Source: Roseibacterium elongatum DSM 19469
Lineage (GTDB): Bacteria > Pseudomonadota > Alphaproteobacteria > Rhodobacterales > Rhodobacteraceae
Assembly: GCF_000590925.1 (NCBI RefSeq)
Contig: NZ_CP004372.1
Span: 2,461,001-2,525,000, forward strand
Direction: 5' to 3'
Length of the DNA: 64,000 nt
In this document: piece by piece, positions 46,137 through 55,566 of the stretch
How the letters are laid out: each line of letters starts with the position of its first letter
How positions within the stretch are numbered: position 1 is the first letter of the stretch
Translations under genes and position numbers: made by a program
The notes under the pieces: generated by a model
What the model was told of the DNA's origin: nothing
Databases searched by the model: none
Seen by the model: the letters and a program-made list of their open reading frames with translations, nothing else

Positions 46137-47036
46137 ATGACGCGGCGGCCGAAGATCGGGTTGGCCTTGGGCTCGGGCGGGGCGCGGGGATGGTGCCATC
46201 TGGGCGTTCTGTCGGTGCTGGACGAGATGGGTGTCGAGGCCGACATCATCGCAGGGTGTTCGATGGGCGCGCTGGTCGGCGCGGCCGAGGCCGGGGGCGT
46301 GCGCGCCGAGCTGGACGCCTGGGCGCGGGCGTTGACGCAGACGAGCTTTCTGGGGTTGGTGGATTTCCGTCCGCAATCGGGCGGGCTGGTGGCGGGCGAG
46401 GCGATCGCCGATGTGCTGTCGGACTGGGGGCTGGATTGCGATATCGGCGCTTTGGCTCGGCCCTTCACGGCGGTGGCGACGCGCCTGGACAACGGGCGCG
46501 AGATCTGGCTGGGCGATGGCCCGCTTTTGCCGGCGGTGCGGGCCTCGATTGCGATACCGGGCCTGTTCACGCCACAATTCATCGACGGTCATTGGCTGGT
46601 GGATGGCGGGTTGACCAACCCGGTGCCCGTCTCGGTGGCGCGGGCGCGCGGCGCCGACATCATCATCGCGGTCAATCCCAACGCCAAGCCCTCGGGGCGG
46701 GTCTGGGTGCCCGAAGCGCAGGGCTCGGGCCTGTGGAAGACGCTGGGGTCGCGGTTCACCGAGATGCTGCCCGAGGGCTGGCAACCCCAACCGCCGCCTG
46801 AGGACGTGCCGCCGCCGCCGCAGGGGATCGACGCGGTCAATGCCGCCATCGACATGCTGACCGAATACCTGCGCCGCACCCGCGCCGCCGCCGACCCGGC
46901 GGATGTGGTGGTCGAGGTCGACCTGACGGAGTTCTCGACCATGGCCTTTTTCGAGGCCGAGACCGCGATCAAGGCCGGCCGCGCCGCGGCCCTGGCCGCC
47001 ATGCCGCGGATCGAGAGCGCCCTGTCCAACCCGTAA
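46137..47036 (+). CDS. patatin-like phospholipase (RssA type)
   Basis: This is a 299-residue patatin-family serine hydrolase. The oxyanion loop is GSGGARGW at residues 12-19, the nucleophile Ser42 in AGCSMGA (GxSxG) and the catalytic Asp in LVDGGLTNPVP. The C-terminal third has a Pro-rich linker (QPQPPPEDVPPPPQG) and a helical end. It hydrolyses acyl esters, probably phospholipid, on the cytoplasmic face. ATG 46137 follows GAGGGCGAGG. It lies between uvrA and a convergent P450 gene. Confidence 0.9.
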   Translation: MTRRPKIGLALGSGGARGWCHLGVLSVLDEMGVEADIIAGCSMGALVGAAEAGGVRAELDAWARALTQTSFLGLVDFRPQSGGLVAGEAIADVLSDWGLDCDIGALARPFTAVATRLDNGREIWLGDGPLLPAVRASIAIPGLFTPQFIDGHWLVDGGLTNPVPVSVARARGADIIIAVNPNAKPSGRVWVPEAQGSGLWKTLGSRFTEMLPEGWQPQPPPEDVPPPPQGIDAVNAAIDMLTEYLRRTRAAADPADVVVEVDLTEFSTMAFFEAETAIKAGRAAALAAMPRIESALSNP

Positions 47037-47056
47037 GGGCGCATAGCGCCGCCGCG

Positions 47057-48220
47057 TCAGCGCGTCACCATCAGCCGCTCGAGCCCATGGAAATGGTAGA
47101 TCTCGGCGTAGCGGGGGGCCTCGACCAGGCGCAGGCCGGAGCAGGCCTGGAACAGCGCGGACATGGCGATGCCGAGTTCCAGCCGCGCCAGCGGGGCGCC
47201 GACGCAGAAATGCAGCCCGGCCCCGAAGGCGAGGTTCGGCGGCCCCTGGCGGGTCGGCTGAAACCGGTCGGGCTGCGCGTAGCAGTCCGCGTCGCGCCCG
47301 GCCGAGGCGAGCAGCAGCCCCACCGCGTCACCGCGCCGAAAGCGGTGGCCGAACAGGTTGACCTCGTCATAGACCCATCGCGTGAACAGGTGCAGCGGCG
47401 GGTCGAGGCGCAGCACCTCTTCGACGAAGGCCTCGGGTGCGGTGCCGGGGCGAACGCCCATCTCGAGCGCCAGTTTCACCCCGTTTCCCATGGTGTGCAC
47501 CGTCGCCTCGTGCCCGGCATTCAAGAGCAGGATGCAAGTTGTGATCAACTCGTCCGTCGTGAGCTTGTCGCCGTCTGCCTCGGCGGCGATCAGGGCCGAG
47601 ATCAGATCGTCGCGCGGCTCGGATCGGCGGCGCCGGACATAGTCACGCATGAAGGCCACGAACTCCTCGGTCGCGGCGACGGCACGGGCCTCGTCCTCGG
47701 GCGTGCGGCCAGCCTGGTACATCATGACCATCGCGTTGGACCAGCGCAGCAGATCCGGGGCCATGCCCTCGGGCACACCGAGCAGCCGCGCGATCACGAT
47801 CACCGGGATCGGTCGGCAGAAGGCGTCGAGCAGGTCGAAGGGGCCGTCAGGGAAACTGTCGATCAGGTCACGGGCCAGCTGCTCGATCTCGGGTGCCAGG
47901 GCCTTGATCCGGCGCGTGGTGAAGGCCCGCAGCACGAGGCCGCGCAGCCGGGTATGCCGTGGCGGTTCGAGTTCCAGCATCGAATGCGCTTCGACGGCAT
48001 AGAAGGGCGCCAGATGCGCAGGGATGTCGGGCGGTGTCACCGGCTCGCGCCCGAAACGGCGGTCGCGCAGGATGGTGTTGATCGCATGGTGCGTGGTCGC
48101 GACCGGCAGGCCGTACTCCTGCCAGACCACAAGGGGTCCGGCGGCGCGAGCGCGGGCGTAGAACGGATAGGGGTTCTGGACGAAGGCGGGCTCGGTGGGG
48201 GATTGGCTGAGGCGCTGCAT
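47057..48220 (-). CDS. cytochrome P450
   Basis: This is a 387-residue soluble bacterial P450. The heme-cysteine loop is FGAGLHFCVGAPLAR, the I-helix oxygen-activation motif is NAGHEATVHTMGN (AGxEx rather than AGxDT), and the K-helix ExxR is EEVLR. There is no N-terminal anchor. It needs a ferredoxin and reductase, neither of which is encoded here. The substrate is unknown; the size and motifs resemble CYP107/CYP152-like soluble classes only loosely. It lies 113 bp downstream of the TRAP permease gene on the same strand and may be transcribed with it. ATG 48220 has no good ribosome site. Confidence 0.92.
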   Translation of the reverse strand: MQRLSQSPTEPAFVQNPYPFYARARAAGPLVVWQEYGLPVATTHHAINTILRDRRFGREPVTPPDIPAHLAPFYAVEAHSMLELEPPRHTRLRGLVLRAFTTRRIKALAPEIEQLARDLIDSFPDGPFDLLDAFCRPIPVIVIARLLGVPEGMAPDLLRWSNAMVMMYQAGRTPEDEARAVAATEEFVAFMRDYVRRRRSEPRDDLISALIAAEADGDKLTTDELITTCILLLNAGHEATVHTMGNGVKLALEMGVRPGTAPEAFVEEVLRLDPPLHLFTRWVYDEVNLFGHRFRRGDAVGLLLASAGRDADCYAQPDRFQPTRQGPPNLAFGAGLHFCVGAPLARLELGIAMSALFQACSGLRLVEAPRYAEIYHFHGLERLMVTR

Positions 48221-48333
48221 GGGGGGTGTTCTGCCCCATTCCGCGCGCGCTGCACAGTCCTGCCGTCAGATCAGACCGACCGCGCCATGGTGGCGCGGCC
48301 GGTTGCGGTCCGGCGTTGGCGGTACAGGGCCGA

Positions 48334-50612
48334 TCAGTCGGCGCCGCGCACCGGGATGGTCGCGTCGGGGTTCGGGTGAACGACCTTTTGCACAAATAGA
48401 TGATGGCCGCGGCCCCCAGCCCGATCAGGTCGCTGACCAGACCGCCTTCGATCATGAAGAGCGCCGCAATGATCAGGCCAAGGCGCAGGAACCAGGCTGA
48501 CCGTCCGCCCATGAACCATCCTTGCACCCCGGCCGACAGCAGGAACACTCCGAAGGTCGCGGTGATGCCGGCGCGGATCACCTCGACCCAGGTGCCATCC
48601 ATCAGGATGGCCGAGTTGTAGAAGAACATGAAGGGCACGATGAAGGCAGCGATCCCGATCTTGAAGGACGCAACCGAGGTCTCCATCGGGTTCGCGCCCG
48701 ATATGCCGGCGGCGGCGTAACTGGCCAGCGCCACGGGCGGCGTGATGGCCGAGACGACGGCAAAGTAGAAGACGAAGAAATGCGCCGTCAGCATCGGGAT
48801 GCCCAGTTGCACTAGGCCGGGTGCCACGACCGAGGCCGCAACCGCGTAGGCCGCCGTGGTCGGCATGCCCATGCCCAGCAGGATGGCGATGCACATGGCA
48901 AAGAACAGCGCCAGCAGTTGCGAGGCCGCGGCCAGGTCCAGCAGGACCGACGAGAACCGCGCGCCCACACCCGTCAGGCTGATGACGCCCACGATGATGC
49001 CGGCGCAGGCACAGACCGCGATGATCTGGATCGACATGACCCCGGCCAGTTCGAAGGCCTTGAGGATCGAGCGCAGCCCCATGCGATGGGGCGTCAGCCA
49101 ACTGACGACGGCCGCGGCCGCGGTGGCCAGCGTGCCCGCCCGGATCACCGAGTAGCCCATGAACAGGGCCGCGATCAGGATGATGATCGGGACGAACAGG
49201 TAGACCTGCTTGGCCAGTGCGCGGAACTTGGGCAGCTCATCCTCGCGCATGCCGCGCATGTGCAGCTTGGCCGCTTCGAAATCGACCATGAAATAGATCG
49301 ACGCGAAATACAGGATCGCCGGAATGATCGCGGCGATGGCGATCTCCTGGTAGGGGATGCCTGTGATCTCGGCCATGATGAAGGCGCCTGCGCCCATGAT
49401 CGGCGGCATGATCTGCCCGCCCGTGCTGGCGGCGGCCTCGATCGCGCCGGCGGTCTTTTTCTCGTAGCCGACCTTTTTCATCAGCGGAATGGTCAGCGAG
49501 CCGGTCGCCACCACGTTGCCCGCCGAGGTGCCGTTGATCATGCCCATCAATCCGCTTGCGAAAATCGCCACCTTGGCCGGGCCGCCGCGCGCGCGTCCGG
49601 CGGCAGCAAAGGCGAAATTGACGAAGTAATCGCCCACTTTCGACGCCTGCAGGAACGCGGCGAAGATGATGAACAGGATGATATAGGTCGAGGACACGGC
49701 CGTTGTCGGCCCGAGGATGCCCGCATCCGAGTAGACATGCCCGAAGAACCGCTGCCAGCTATAGGGGTTCTGCACGGCCAGCAGGCCCGGCAACAGATGT
49801 GCCGTGAAGGTGTAGACAAGGAAGACGCCGGTGATGATGACCAGCGCAAGGCCCGCCACACGCCGCGTCAGTTCCAGGATCATGGCCGCCCCGGCGGTTG
49901 CCGCAAAGGCCACGCCGATGGGCACGAAAGGCGTGCCGACCGAGTTGCGCGCCGCAGTGCCGTAGATCGTGACCAGATACATCGCGACCACGATGCCACA
50001 CAGCGCCAGCACCACGTCCGAGGCGGCGAACAACTCGCGCCCGCGCCGTTCGAACCAGCCCGTGACGATCGCACCGCCCGTCGCGATCAGCAGGGGAATG
50101 CCGAACCAGGTGATTTCGGTCTGGTAGATCTCGGTGCCCGGAAAAGCGGCCCAGGTGATCAGCCCGCCCATTTCGGGCAGATCGCCCGAATTTATCATCT
50201 GCATGAAGCCCATGACCGTGAAGGCCGAGATGCCGACGGGAATGACCAGCGCCAGGGCAACGAGGGACAGCCAGCGCGTGTCGCGGTGTTGCTTGCCGTC
50301 AAACGTGTGCGCCGAGAACAGCAGGAACCCCAGCGCAAGGGCGCCGGCAATGTGCATGATGCGGAAATTCCAGGTTTCGAGCGGGAATTGCGGCAGGAAG
50401 GGCAGGTCGAGCCCCGTCATGCCCGACACGGACAGACCGTTCAGCGCGGCCATGTGAAAAGCGGCGTAAAGGGTCGAGAGCGTGGCGATGGCGAGATACG
50501 CCTTGCCGGTGAAAAGACGGCGGTTGGACTCGACGGGTTCCTCGTCGACGCCGTCGGCAATCACGGCCCCCTGGATCTGGTCCTCTGCGGCGGCCTTGGC
50601 CCGGTCGCTCAT
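48334..50612 (-). CDS. TRAP transporter fused permease, DctQ-DctM type (one frame break)
   Basis: This is a 4TM/12TM fused TRAP permease of about 759 residues, the form that goes with TAXI binding proteins. The large-subunit signatures are FAAFLQASKVGDYFVNFA, GMINGTSAGNVVATGSLTIPLMKKVG-type (read in two parts, GTSAGNVVATGS and TIPLMKKVGY), GGQIMPPIMGAGAFIMAE and LGMGMPTTAAYAVAA. The frame breaks at 48394-48396 near the 3' end (one T missing in TATTTG); the corrected end is FVQKVVHPNPDATIPVRGAD with a stop at 48334. Without correction the frame would run into the P450 gene. It uses the Na+ or H+ gradient and takes substrate from the TAXI protein. Confidence 0.93.
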
Positions 50613-50692
50613 GTCATGTCCCCCTATGGCCGACTGGCTCGGCGCTGTCTTTCCCCGTCAACGGGGGCTTGCCCTGATCGGGTGATTGGATA

Positions 50693-50719
50693 GGCCGCGC
50701 CCCGTGGAGGAGCGCGGCC
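50693..50719 (-). promoter_or_regulatory. intercistronic hairpin between TAXI and TRAP permease genes
   Basis: GGCCGCGC and GCGCGGCC pair across an 11-base loop, and a second short stem (CCCCGTTGACGGGG) lies nearer the permease start. No T run follows. Such hairpins often protect or attenuate, leaving more message for the binding protein than for the permease. Confidence 0.5.
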
Positions 50720-50775
50720 CGTGAGGTGATCTTGGTCAGGTCGGAACGGTCCGCCCCGACCCGGATCGCGCCAGA

Positions 50776-51782
50776 TTACATGTCGCCGTGGATCATGTCA
50801 TCGGGAATGTCGGCGCTGGCGTTTTCCTCGAACCAGCGGGCTGCACCGGGGTGCCACATCATGACGGTGTTGCGATCCCAGAACTCGGGCAGGGTCGAGC
50901 GGGCGGCGCGGTGGACGTTCACCATGCGCTCGTTATCCGACATGACCGCGTCCACGACAGCGTAGACGAAGGTTTCGGGCAGGGCGCAGTTGGCGATGGC
51001 GAAGTTCCACATCGACACCGAGCGTGCGCCGTTCTCAAGCGTGGTGTAGGTATCGGCCGCGATCTCGAACGGGGCCACCGGGAAGCTTTCCAGGATCTGG
51101 GCCTGCTCTTCTTCGGTGAATTCGATGATGTTGATGTCGGTCTGCACCTCGAGCTGCGACACGGCCGGAACCGGAACGCCCGCCGCAAAGGCGATCACGT
51201 CCAGCAGACCGTCCTGCAACTGGCCGCCAAGGTCCGACCAGCCACCGTTGCGGCGGTCGAATTCGACACCCAGTTCTTCCATCATGCGGGGGAAGTACGT
51301 GTCCGAGGTCGAGCCTGCGGGGCCGAAGCCGATACGGGCGCCCGCCGGAATTTCCGACACCGAGGTGATGCCCGAGGACGCCAGCGCCGTGATCGAGAAG
51401 GGCGTCTGGTACATCGGGAACATGGCGCAGGCATTGGTCATCTGAAGACCGGGTGCGATCGGGTTGCCGCCGGCCAGGCTTTCTGCGGCCGGGCCCATCG
51501 TGGTCATGCCGAAATCGACCTCGCCGGTGTGCACCAGCGCCATGTTCTGCATCGGACCGCCGGTCACTTCGCCGCTGCCCGAAAGGCCCAGCTCTCTTCG
51601 GCCACCAGGTTCGCCCAGCCATTGCCATAGCCGAAATAGGTGCCGCCCTGCGATGCCGTGCCGACGGTAAAGCTTTCGGGCCAGCCCTCGCGATCCGCGT
51701 CAGCCTGGGCGAATGCCATGCCCGTGCTCAGGGCGGTCGCCGTCGCGACGACGGTCAGTTTCGCAAATGCAGATTTTGTCAT
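50776..51782 (-). CDS. TAXI-family TRAP substrate-binding protein (one frame break)
   Basis: This is a periplasmic binding protein of about 335 residues. Residues 1-25 form a signal peptide (VVATATALSTGMAFAQ). The TAXI hallmark is VGTASQGGTYFGYGNGWANL, then EVTGGPMQNMALVHTGEVDFG. The frame breaks at about 51592-51597 in GAAGAGAGCTGG, between NLVAEE and LGLSGSGEV; one missing base or a two-base gain (AG) would explain it. TAXI proteins bind dicarboxylates and amino acids such as 2-oxoglutarate and glutamate; the neighbouring tartrate/malate dehydrogenase suggests a hydroxy-dicarboxylate, which is inference. Confidence 0.92.
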
Positions 51783-51920
51783 CTAGTCCTCCACTGTTCT
51801 TGCCGCCGGGACGTTTTGCCCTGTCTCTCGCGGCATGCACCCCAGCGGGCGCATTGCGTGAAGGTATAAGGCACCGAGCCAGCCGCTCAAGGGCAAAAGC
51901 TCGGCTCGTCGCACATGTAA

Positions 51921-51949
51921 ATTATATAATAATTGCGAACACCCATCAG
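51921..51949 (-). promoter_or_regulatory. putative promoter of the TAXI-TRAP operon
   Basis: On the minus strand a consensus TATAAT (51926-51921) lies 17 bases after a weak CTGATG -35 (51949-51944). The element is embedded in the palindrome ATTATATAAT, the most AT-rich spot in this GC-rich window, and leaves a leader of about 135 bases before the TAXI ATG. Confidence 0.4.
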
Positions 51950-52860
51950 GCCGTCGCGGCAATCTCGGCCAGTTTGCCATGCAGAACCTCGAGAAAGGCG
52001 TCGCGGGCCGGGTGGCGTGTGTCGCGCAGCCAGACTGCGGCCAGCGAAAGCTTGTCGCGCACCGCCGCCGAGGGTGGGCTCAGCGCGACAAAGGCCACAC
52101 CGCCCACCGCCAGCCGCGAGGCCCATTTCGGAACGATCGCCAAGCCGACGCCACTACCGACAAGGCTGACAATCGTTTGTTTTTCCTCGGCGATCTGCAC
52201 GATGCGGGCGCTTTGCCCGGCCTCGAGAAACAGTTTCATGGTCAGGTCATGACTGTGCGGACGCGAGCGGCGGTCGGGCACGATCAGCGGCTCGTCGGCC
52301 ATGTCCGCGACACTCAGCGCATCGCGCCCGGCCAGGCGATGCCCCTTGGGCACCGCCACCACGGCTGTTTCATGGAACAGGTGCTGAAAGGTCAGCCGTG
52401 GGTCGCTGCTTTCTGGCGGGCGTATGATGGCGATGTCCAGGCGACCGGACAGCAGGCGCGGGATCAGGCGGATGGTCTTTTGCTCGAACAGTTCCACCTC
52501 GATCTCGGGATGCACCTCGCGCAGATGCGGCAGAAGTTGCGGCATCAGCCCGGCGGCCGCGCTGTCGATGGCCCCGATGCGCAAGACGGCGGCGCGATCC
52601 TCGTTTTCGTCGCGAAACGCCTTTTCAAGGCGGTCGGCGCGCTCGACCACATCGCGTGCGCCGTCGAGAAAGCGACGGCCCGCCGCCGTCAACGAGACAT
52701 GGCGCGTGGTCCGCACCAGAAGGCGACTGCCAAGCCCGTCTTCCAAAAGCTTGATCTGCCGCCCGAACGAGGCGGGCAGCATGTCCATCCGTTGCGCCGC
52801 CCGTCCGAAATGCAAGGTGTCGGCCACGGCGATGAAGCACCTGAGTTGTCGCAGATCCAT
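51946..52860 (-). CDS. LysR-family transcriptional regulator
   Basis: This is a 304-residue LysR regulator. The N-terminal winged helix-turn-helix begins MDLRQLRCFIAVADTLHFGRA and continues LPASFGRQIKLLEDGLG (residues about 27-43), followed by the linker and a periplasmic-binding-like effector domain (90-300). Divergent from the dehydrogenase gene by 144 bp and directly downstream on its own strand is the TAXI-TRAP operon, so it is well placed to control both. The operator-like repeat at 52876-52893 lies 16 bases from its own start, as expected for autoregulation. Confidence 0.92.
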   Translation of the reverse strand: MDLRQLRCFIAVADTLHFGRAAQRMDMLPASFGRQIKLLEDGLGSRLLVRTTRHVSLTAAGRRFLDGARDVVERADRLEKAFRDENEDRAAVLRIGAIDSAAAGLMPQLLPHLREVHPEIEVELFEQKTIRLIPRLLSGRLDIAIIRPPESSDPRLTFQHLFHETAVVAVPKGHRLAGRDALSVADMADEPLIVPDRRSRPHSHDLTMKLFLEAGQSARIVQIAEEKQTIVSLVGSGVGLAIVPKWASRLAVGGVAFVALSPPSAAVRDKLSLAAVWLRDTRHPARDAFLEVLHGKLAEIAATA

Positions 52861-52875
52861 GGCGGCCTGGATAAT

Positions 52876-52893
52876 ATCATTTTTTTATATGAT
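52876..52893. promoter_or_regulatory. candidate LysR operator
   Basis: ATCAT and ATGAT arms are separated by TTTTTTAT in the divergent gap between the LysR gene and the dehydrogenase gene. The dyad and the AT-rich centre fit the T-N11-A pattern of LysR sites only loosely. Confidence 0.4.
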
Positions 52894-53004
52894 CGAGCGC
52901 TTATTGCCGGCCGGTGTTCGAATTGCCACACCTTCCCCAACCGATGATCGCCGGCCGGGCGCCCGATGACGCGCCGCACGGCATGCCAGCACAGGAAGCC
53001 CGAA

Positions 53005-54078
53005 ATGAAGACATACAAGATCGCCGCCATCCCCGCCGATGGCATCGGCCCCGAAGTGATCGACGCGGGCGCACAGGTTCTGGCCGCGCTGGAAAAGCGC
53101 GAAGAGACGCTGAGCTTTGATCTGACCACCTTCCACTGGGGGTCGGATTACTACAAGAAAACCGGCGTGATGATGCCCGAGGACGGCTTGGACCAGCTCA
53201 AGCCCTTCGATGCGATCTATTTCGGGGCCGTGGGGGCACCCGATGTGCCCGATCACATCACGCTTTGGGGCCTGCGCCTGCCGATCTGCCAGGGTTTTGA
53301 CCAATATGCCAATGTCCGCCCGACCAGGATCATTCCCGGTGTCGCCTCGCCGTTGCGCGGGGTCGAGGCGGGCGATCTGGATTGGGTGATCGTGCGCGAG
53401 AACTCCGAAGGGGAATACTCCGGCCATGGCGGGCGCGCACACCGGGGCTTGCCCGAGGAAGTGGGCACCGAGGTGTCGATCTTCACCCGCGTCGGCGTCA
53501 CGCGCATCATGCGTTACGCCTTCGACCTGGCCCGGTCGCGTCCGCGCAAGCTGCTGACCGTGGTGACGAAATCCAACGCGCAGCGCTTTGGCATGGTGAT
53601 GTGGGACGAGATCGCCGCCGAGGTCGCGCAGGATTATCCCGACGTGACCTGGGACAAGATGCTGGTCGACGCGATGACCGTGCGCATGGTCAAGACCCCG
53701 CAGTCGCTGGACACGATCGTGGCCACCAATCTTCATGCCGACATCCTGTCGGACCTGGCCGGGGCGCTGGCCGGGTCGCTTGGGGTGGCGCCGACGGCCA
53801 ATATCGATCCCGAGCGGCGGTTTCCCTCGATGTTCGAGCCGATCCATGGCTCGGCCTTCGACATCACCGGCAAGGGCATCGCCAACCCGGTGGCCAGTTT
53901 CTGGACGGCCAGCCAGATGCTCGACCATCTGGGCGAGGGCGCGGCCTCGGCCCGCCTGATGCGCGCGGTGGAAAAGGTCTGTGCCGACGGGATCGTGACG
54001 CCGGATGTGGGTGGAACGGCCACCACCCAGCAGGTCACCGATGCCGTCTGCGAGGCGATCCGAAGCGAGAACATCTAG
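53005..54078 (+). CDS. tartrate/D-malate dehydrogenase (decarboxylating), isopropylmalate-dehydrogenase fold
   Basis: This is a 357-residue NAD-dependent 2-hydroxyacid oxidative decarboxylase. It begins MKTYKIAAIPADGIGPEVI, then FDAIYFGAVGAPDVPDHITLWGLRL, VRENSEGEYSGHGGRAHRG, the catalytic Tyr/Lys/Asp region (RSRPRKLLTVVTKSNAQR), DAMTVRMV and ATNLHADILSDLAGAL with the metal aspartates, and EPIHGSAFDITGKG. The HITLWGLRLPICQGFDQYAN-type loop, here split, is the tartrate/malate group rather than LeuB. It converts D-malate, tartrate or 3-isopropylmalate-like acids to 2-oxo acids in the cytosol. The TRAP importer and LysR beside it suggest an inducible catabolic locus. ATG 53005 follows AGGAAGC. 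Confidence 0.92.
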   Translation: MKTYKIAAIPADGIGPEVIDAGAQVLAALEKREETLSFDLTTFHWGSDYYKKTGVMMPEDGLDQLKPFDAIYFGAVGAPDVPDHITLWGLRLPICQGFDQYANVRPTRIIPGVASPLRGVEAGDLDWVIVRENSEGEYSGHGGRAHRGLPEEVGTEVSIFTRVGVTRIMRYAFDLARSRPRKLLTVVTKSNAQRFGMVMWDEIAAEVAQDYPDVTWDKMLVDAMTVRMVKTPQSLDTIVATNLHADILSDLAGALAGSLGVAPTANIDPERRFPSMFEPIHGSAFDITGKGIANPVASFWTASQMLDHLGEGAASARLMRAVEKVCADGIVTPDVGGTATTQQVTDAVCEAIRSENI

Positions 54079-54214
54079 GCGTCGCAACCGCGGTGCGGAT
54101 CGCGTGATTTTCCCCGTGGGGGGCGCGCGCTTTTTCTGGCCTCGGCGGGGGCGGCCTTGTTAGTCTGCCCCTGTCCGAGCGCTGAATGAGCACGGACCAT
54201 GTGGAGGATTTGCG

Positions 54215-55501
54215 ATGAGATTCAGATTGAGCGTGGCCGCTGCCGCGTCCCCCCTGGCCCTGGTCCTGGGCCTGACGACGGGGCCGGCCCTGGCCCAGCA
54301 GGTCGAGTGCGGCGGCATCGGGGCGGGCGGCACTTGGATCGGCGGCACACCCGAGGCGTCCGATGTCGCCACCGCCATGGGCACCCTGTCGCTGATCGAA
54401 CAACCCGTGCCCTCGGGCGGCAGCACCGTGGCCCTGTTCTCGCTCAGTCAGCCCATGGAGGTGCGTCTCGAGGCGCAGCCGACACCGGGCGGCGATAGCG
54501 TCATCGAGCTCTATGATGCGGGCGGCCAACTTGTCGTGACCGACGACGACTCGGGCGGCGGGCTGGCATCCCGGGCCGAAACCCTGCTGCAACCGGGCGA
54601 GTACTGCCTTGCGACCCGCGGATTTGGCGGCTCCGCCCTGACGGCAGATATCGCCGTGGGACAATTGGGTCATGCCGCGATCACGCAGGGCCTGTCGGGC
54701 GGGTTCTTCGATGGCGATGGCGACCCCGACATGCCGATCTTCGTCGGCATCGATCCTTGCCTGCCCGACACGCCGGCCACCCCGCTTGGCGGCGACATGC
54801 TGGATGCGATGCTGGATGAGGGCGGGGCCGAGGCGACGAACACGATCAGCGGCACCCCGTATTACCGCTTCTCGCTGGCATCGCCGCAGCCCCTGACGAT
54901 TCGGGCCGAAAACCCGAATGCAGATCCCTACATCTACGTTTTCGACGGGCAGGGCGAATTGCTGGCCGAGAACGACGATTACGACAGCCTCAACAGCCGG
55001 ATCGATTTCACCGATCCGCTTCCCGCAGGCGATTATTGCATCGGCATGCGGGCGCTGGCGGACCCCGAGCTGCCGGTGACGGTGCGGGTGGCGCGCTATG
55101 ACCAGCAGGCCGCGTTGAACGAGCTTTATACCCTGGGCGAGGCCGCGCCGCCGCTCGACGGGTCGTGGCCGGTCGTGGATATGGGCGTGCTGCCGCCCCG
55201 CGCCGTGCGCGACGCCCAGGTCAGCGGGCGCAATGCCGAATGGTTCACCTTCGAGATGCCATCGCGGGGGATGATCCTGATCGACGCGATCGAGGTCACC
55301 GACAGCGACCCGATGATCGCGCTGTTCGACGATCTGGGACGCGAGATCGCCTTCAACGACGATGCGGGCGGGTCGCTCAACAGCCAGTTGGCGCTGCGTC
55401 TCGATCCCGGCCGCTACATGCTGTCGGTGGTGCAATATGCCGACAGCTATCAGGGCATCATCCGCATCGCGACGGAACGCTTCGTTCCGGCCACCGAGTA
55501 A
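54215..55501 (+). CDS. exported protein with three PPC-like beta domains
   Basis: This is a 428-residue secreted protein. Residues 1-28 form a signal peptide ending GPALAQ. Three related domains follow, each a beta-sandwich with the pattern xxELYDxxGxLxxxDDDxGG ... LxPGEYCLxxR: at about residues 70-150, 218-295 and 345-425. This is the bacterial pre-peptidase C-terminal (PPC/DVUA0089-like) style. No enzyme domain is present, so it may be a binding or envelope-associated protein. ATG 54215 follows GGAGGA. Neighbours are unrelated metabolic genes. Confidence 0.78.
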   Translation: MRFRLSVAAAASPLALVLGLTTGPALAQQVECGGIGAGGTWIGGTPEASDVATAMGTLSLIEQPVPSGGSTVALFSLSQPMEVRLEAQPTPGGDSVIELYDAGGQLVVTDDDSGGGLASRAETLLQPGEYCLATRGFGGSALTADIAVGQLGHAAITQGLSGGFFDGDGDPDMPIFVGIDPCLPDTPATPLGGDMLDAMLDEGGAEATNTISGTPYYRFSLASPQPLTIRAENPNADPYIYVFDGQGELLAENDDYDSLNSRIDFTDPLPAGDYCIGMRALADPELPVTVRVARYDQQAALNELYTLGEAAPPLDGSWPVVDMGVLPPRAVRDAQVSGRNAEWFTFEMPSRGMILIDAIEVTDSDPMIALFDDLGREIAFNDDAGGSLNSQLALRLDPGRYMLSVVQYADSYQGIIRIATERFVPATE

Positions 55502-55566
55502 CGCGGAACGCGACCCGACAGGCGCCGCCGGCTTTGCAGGCTGGCGGCGCTTTCGGGGGCAGGGGC

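Noticed and set aside
47868..48334. Extended 914-residue TRAP permease overlapping the P450 gene
   Set aside because: The extension comes from the frame break at 48394. The corrected frame stops at 48334 and leaves the P450 gene free.
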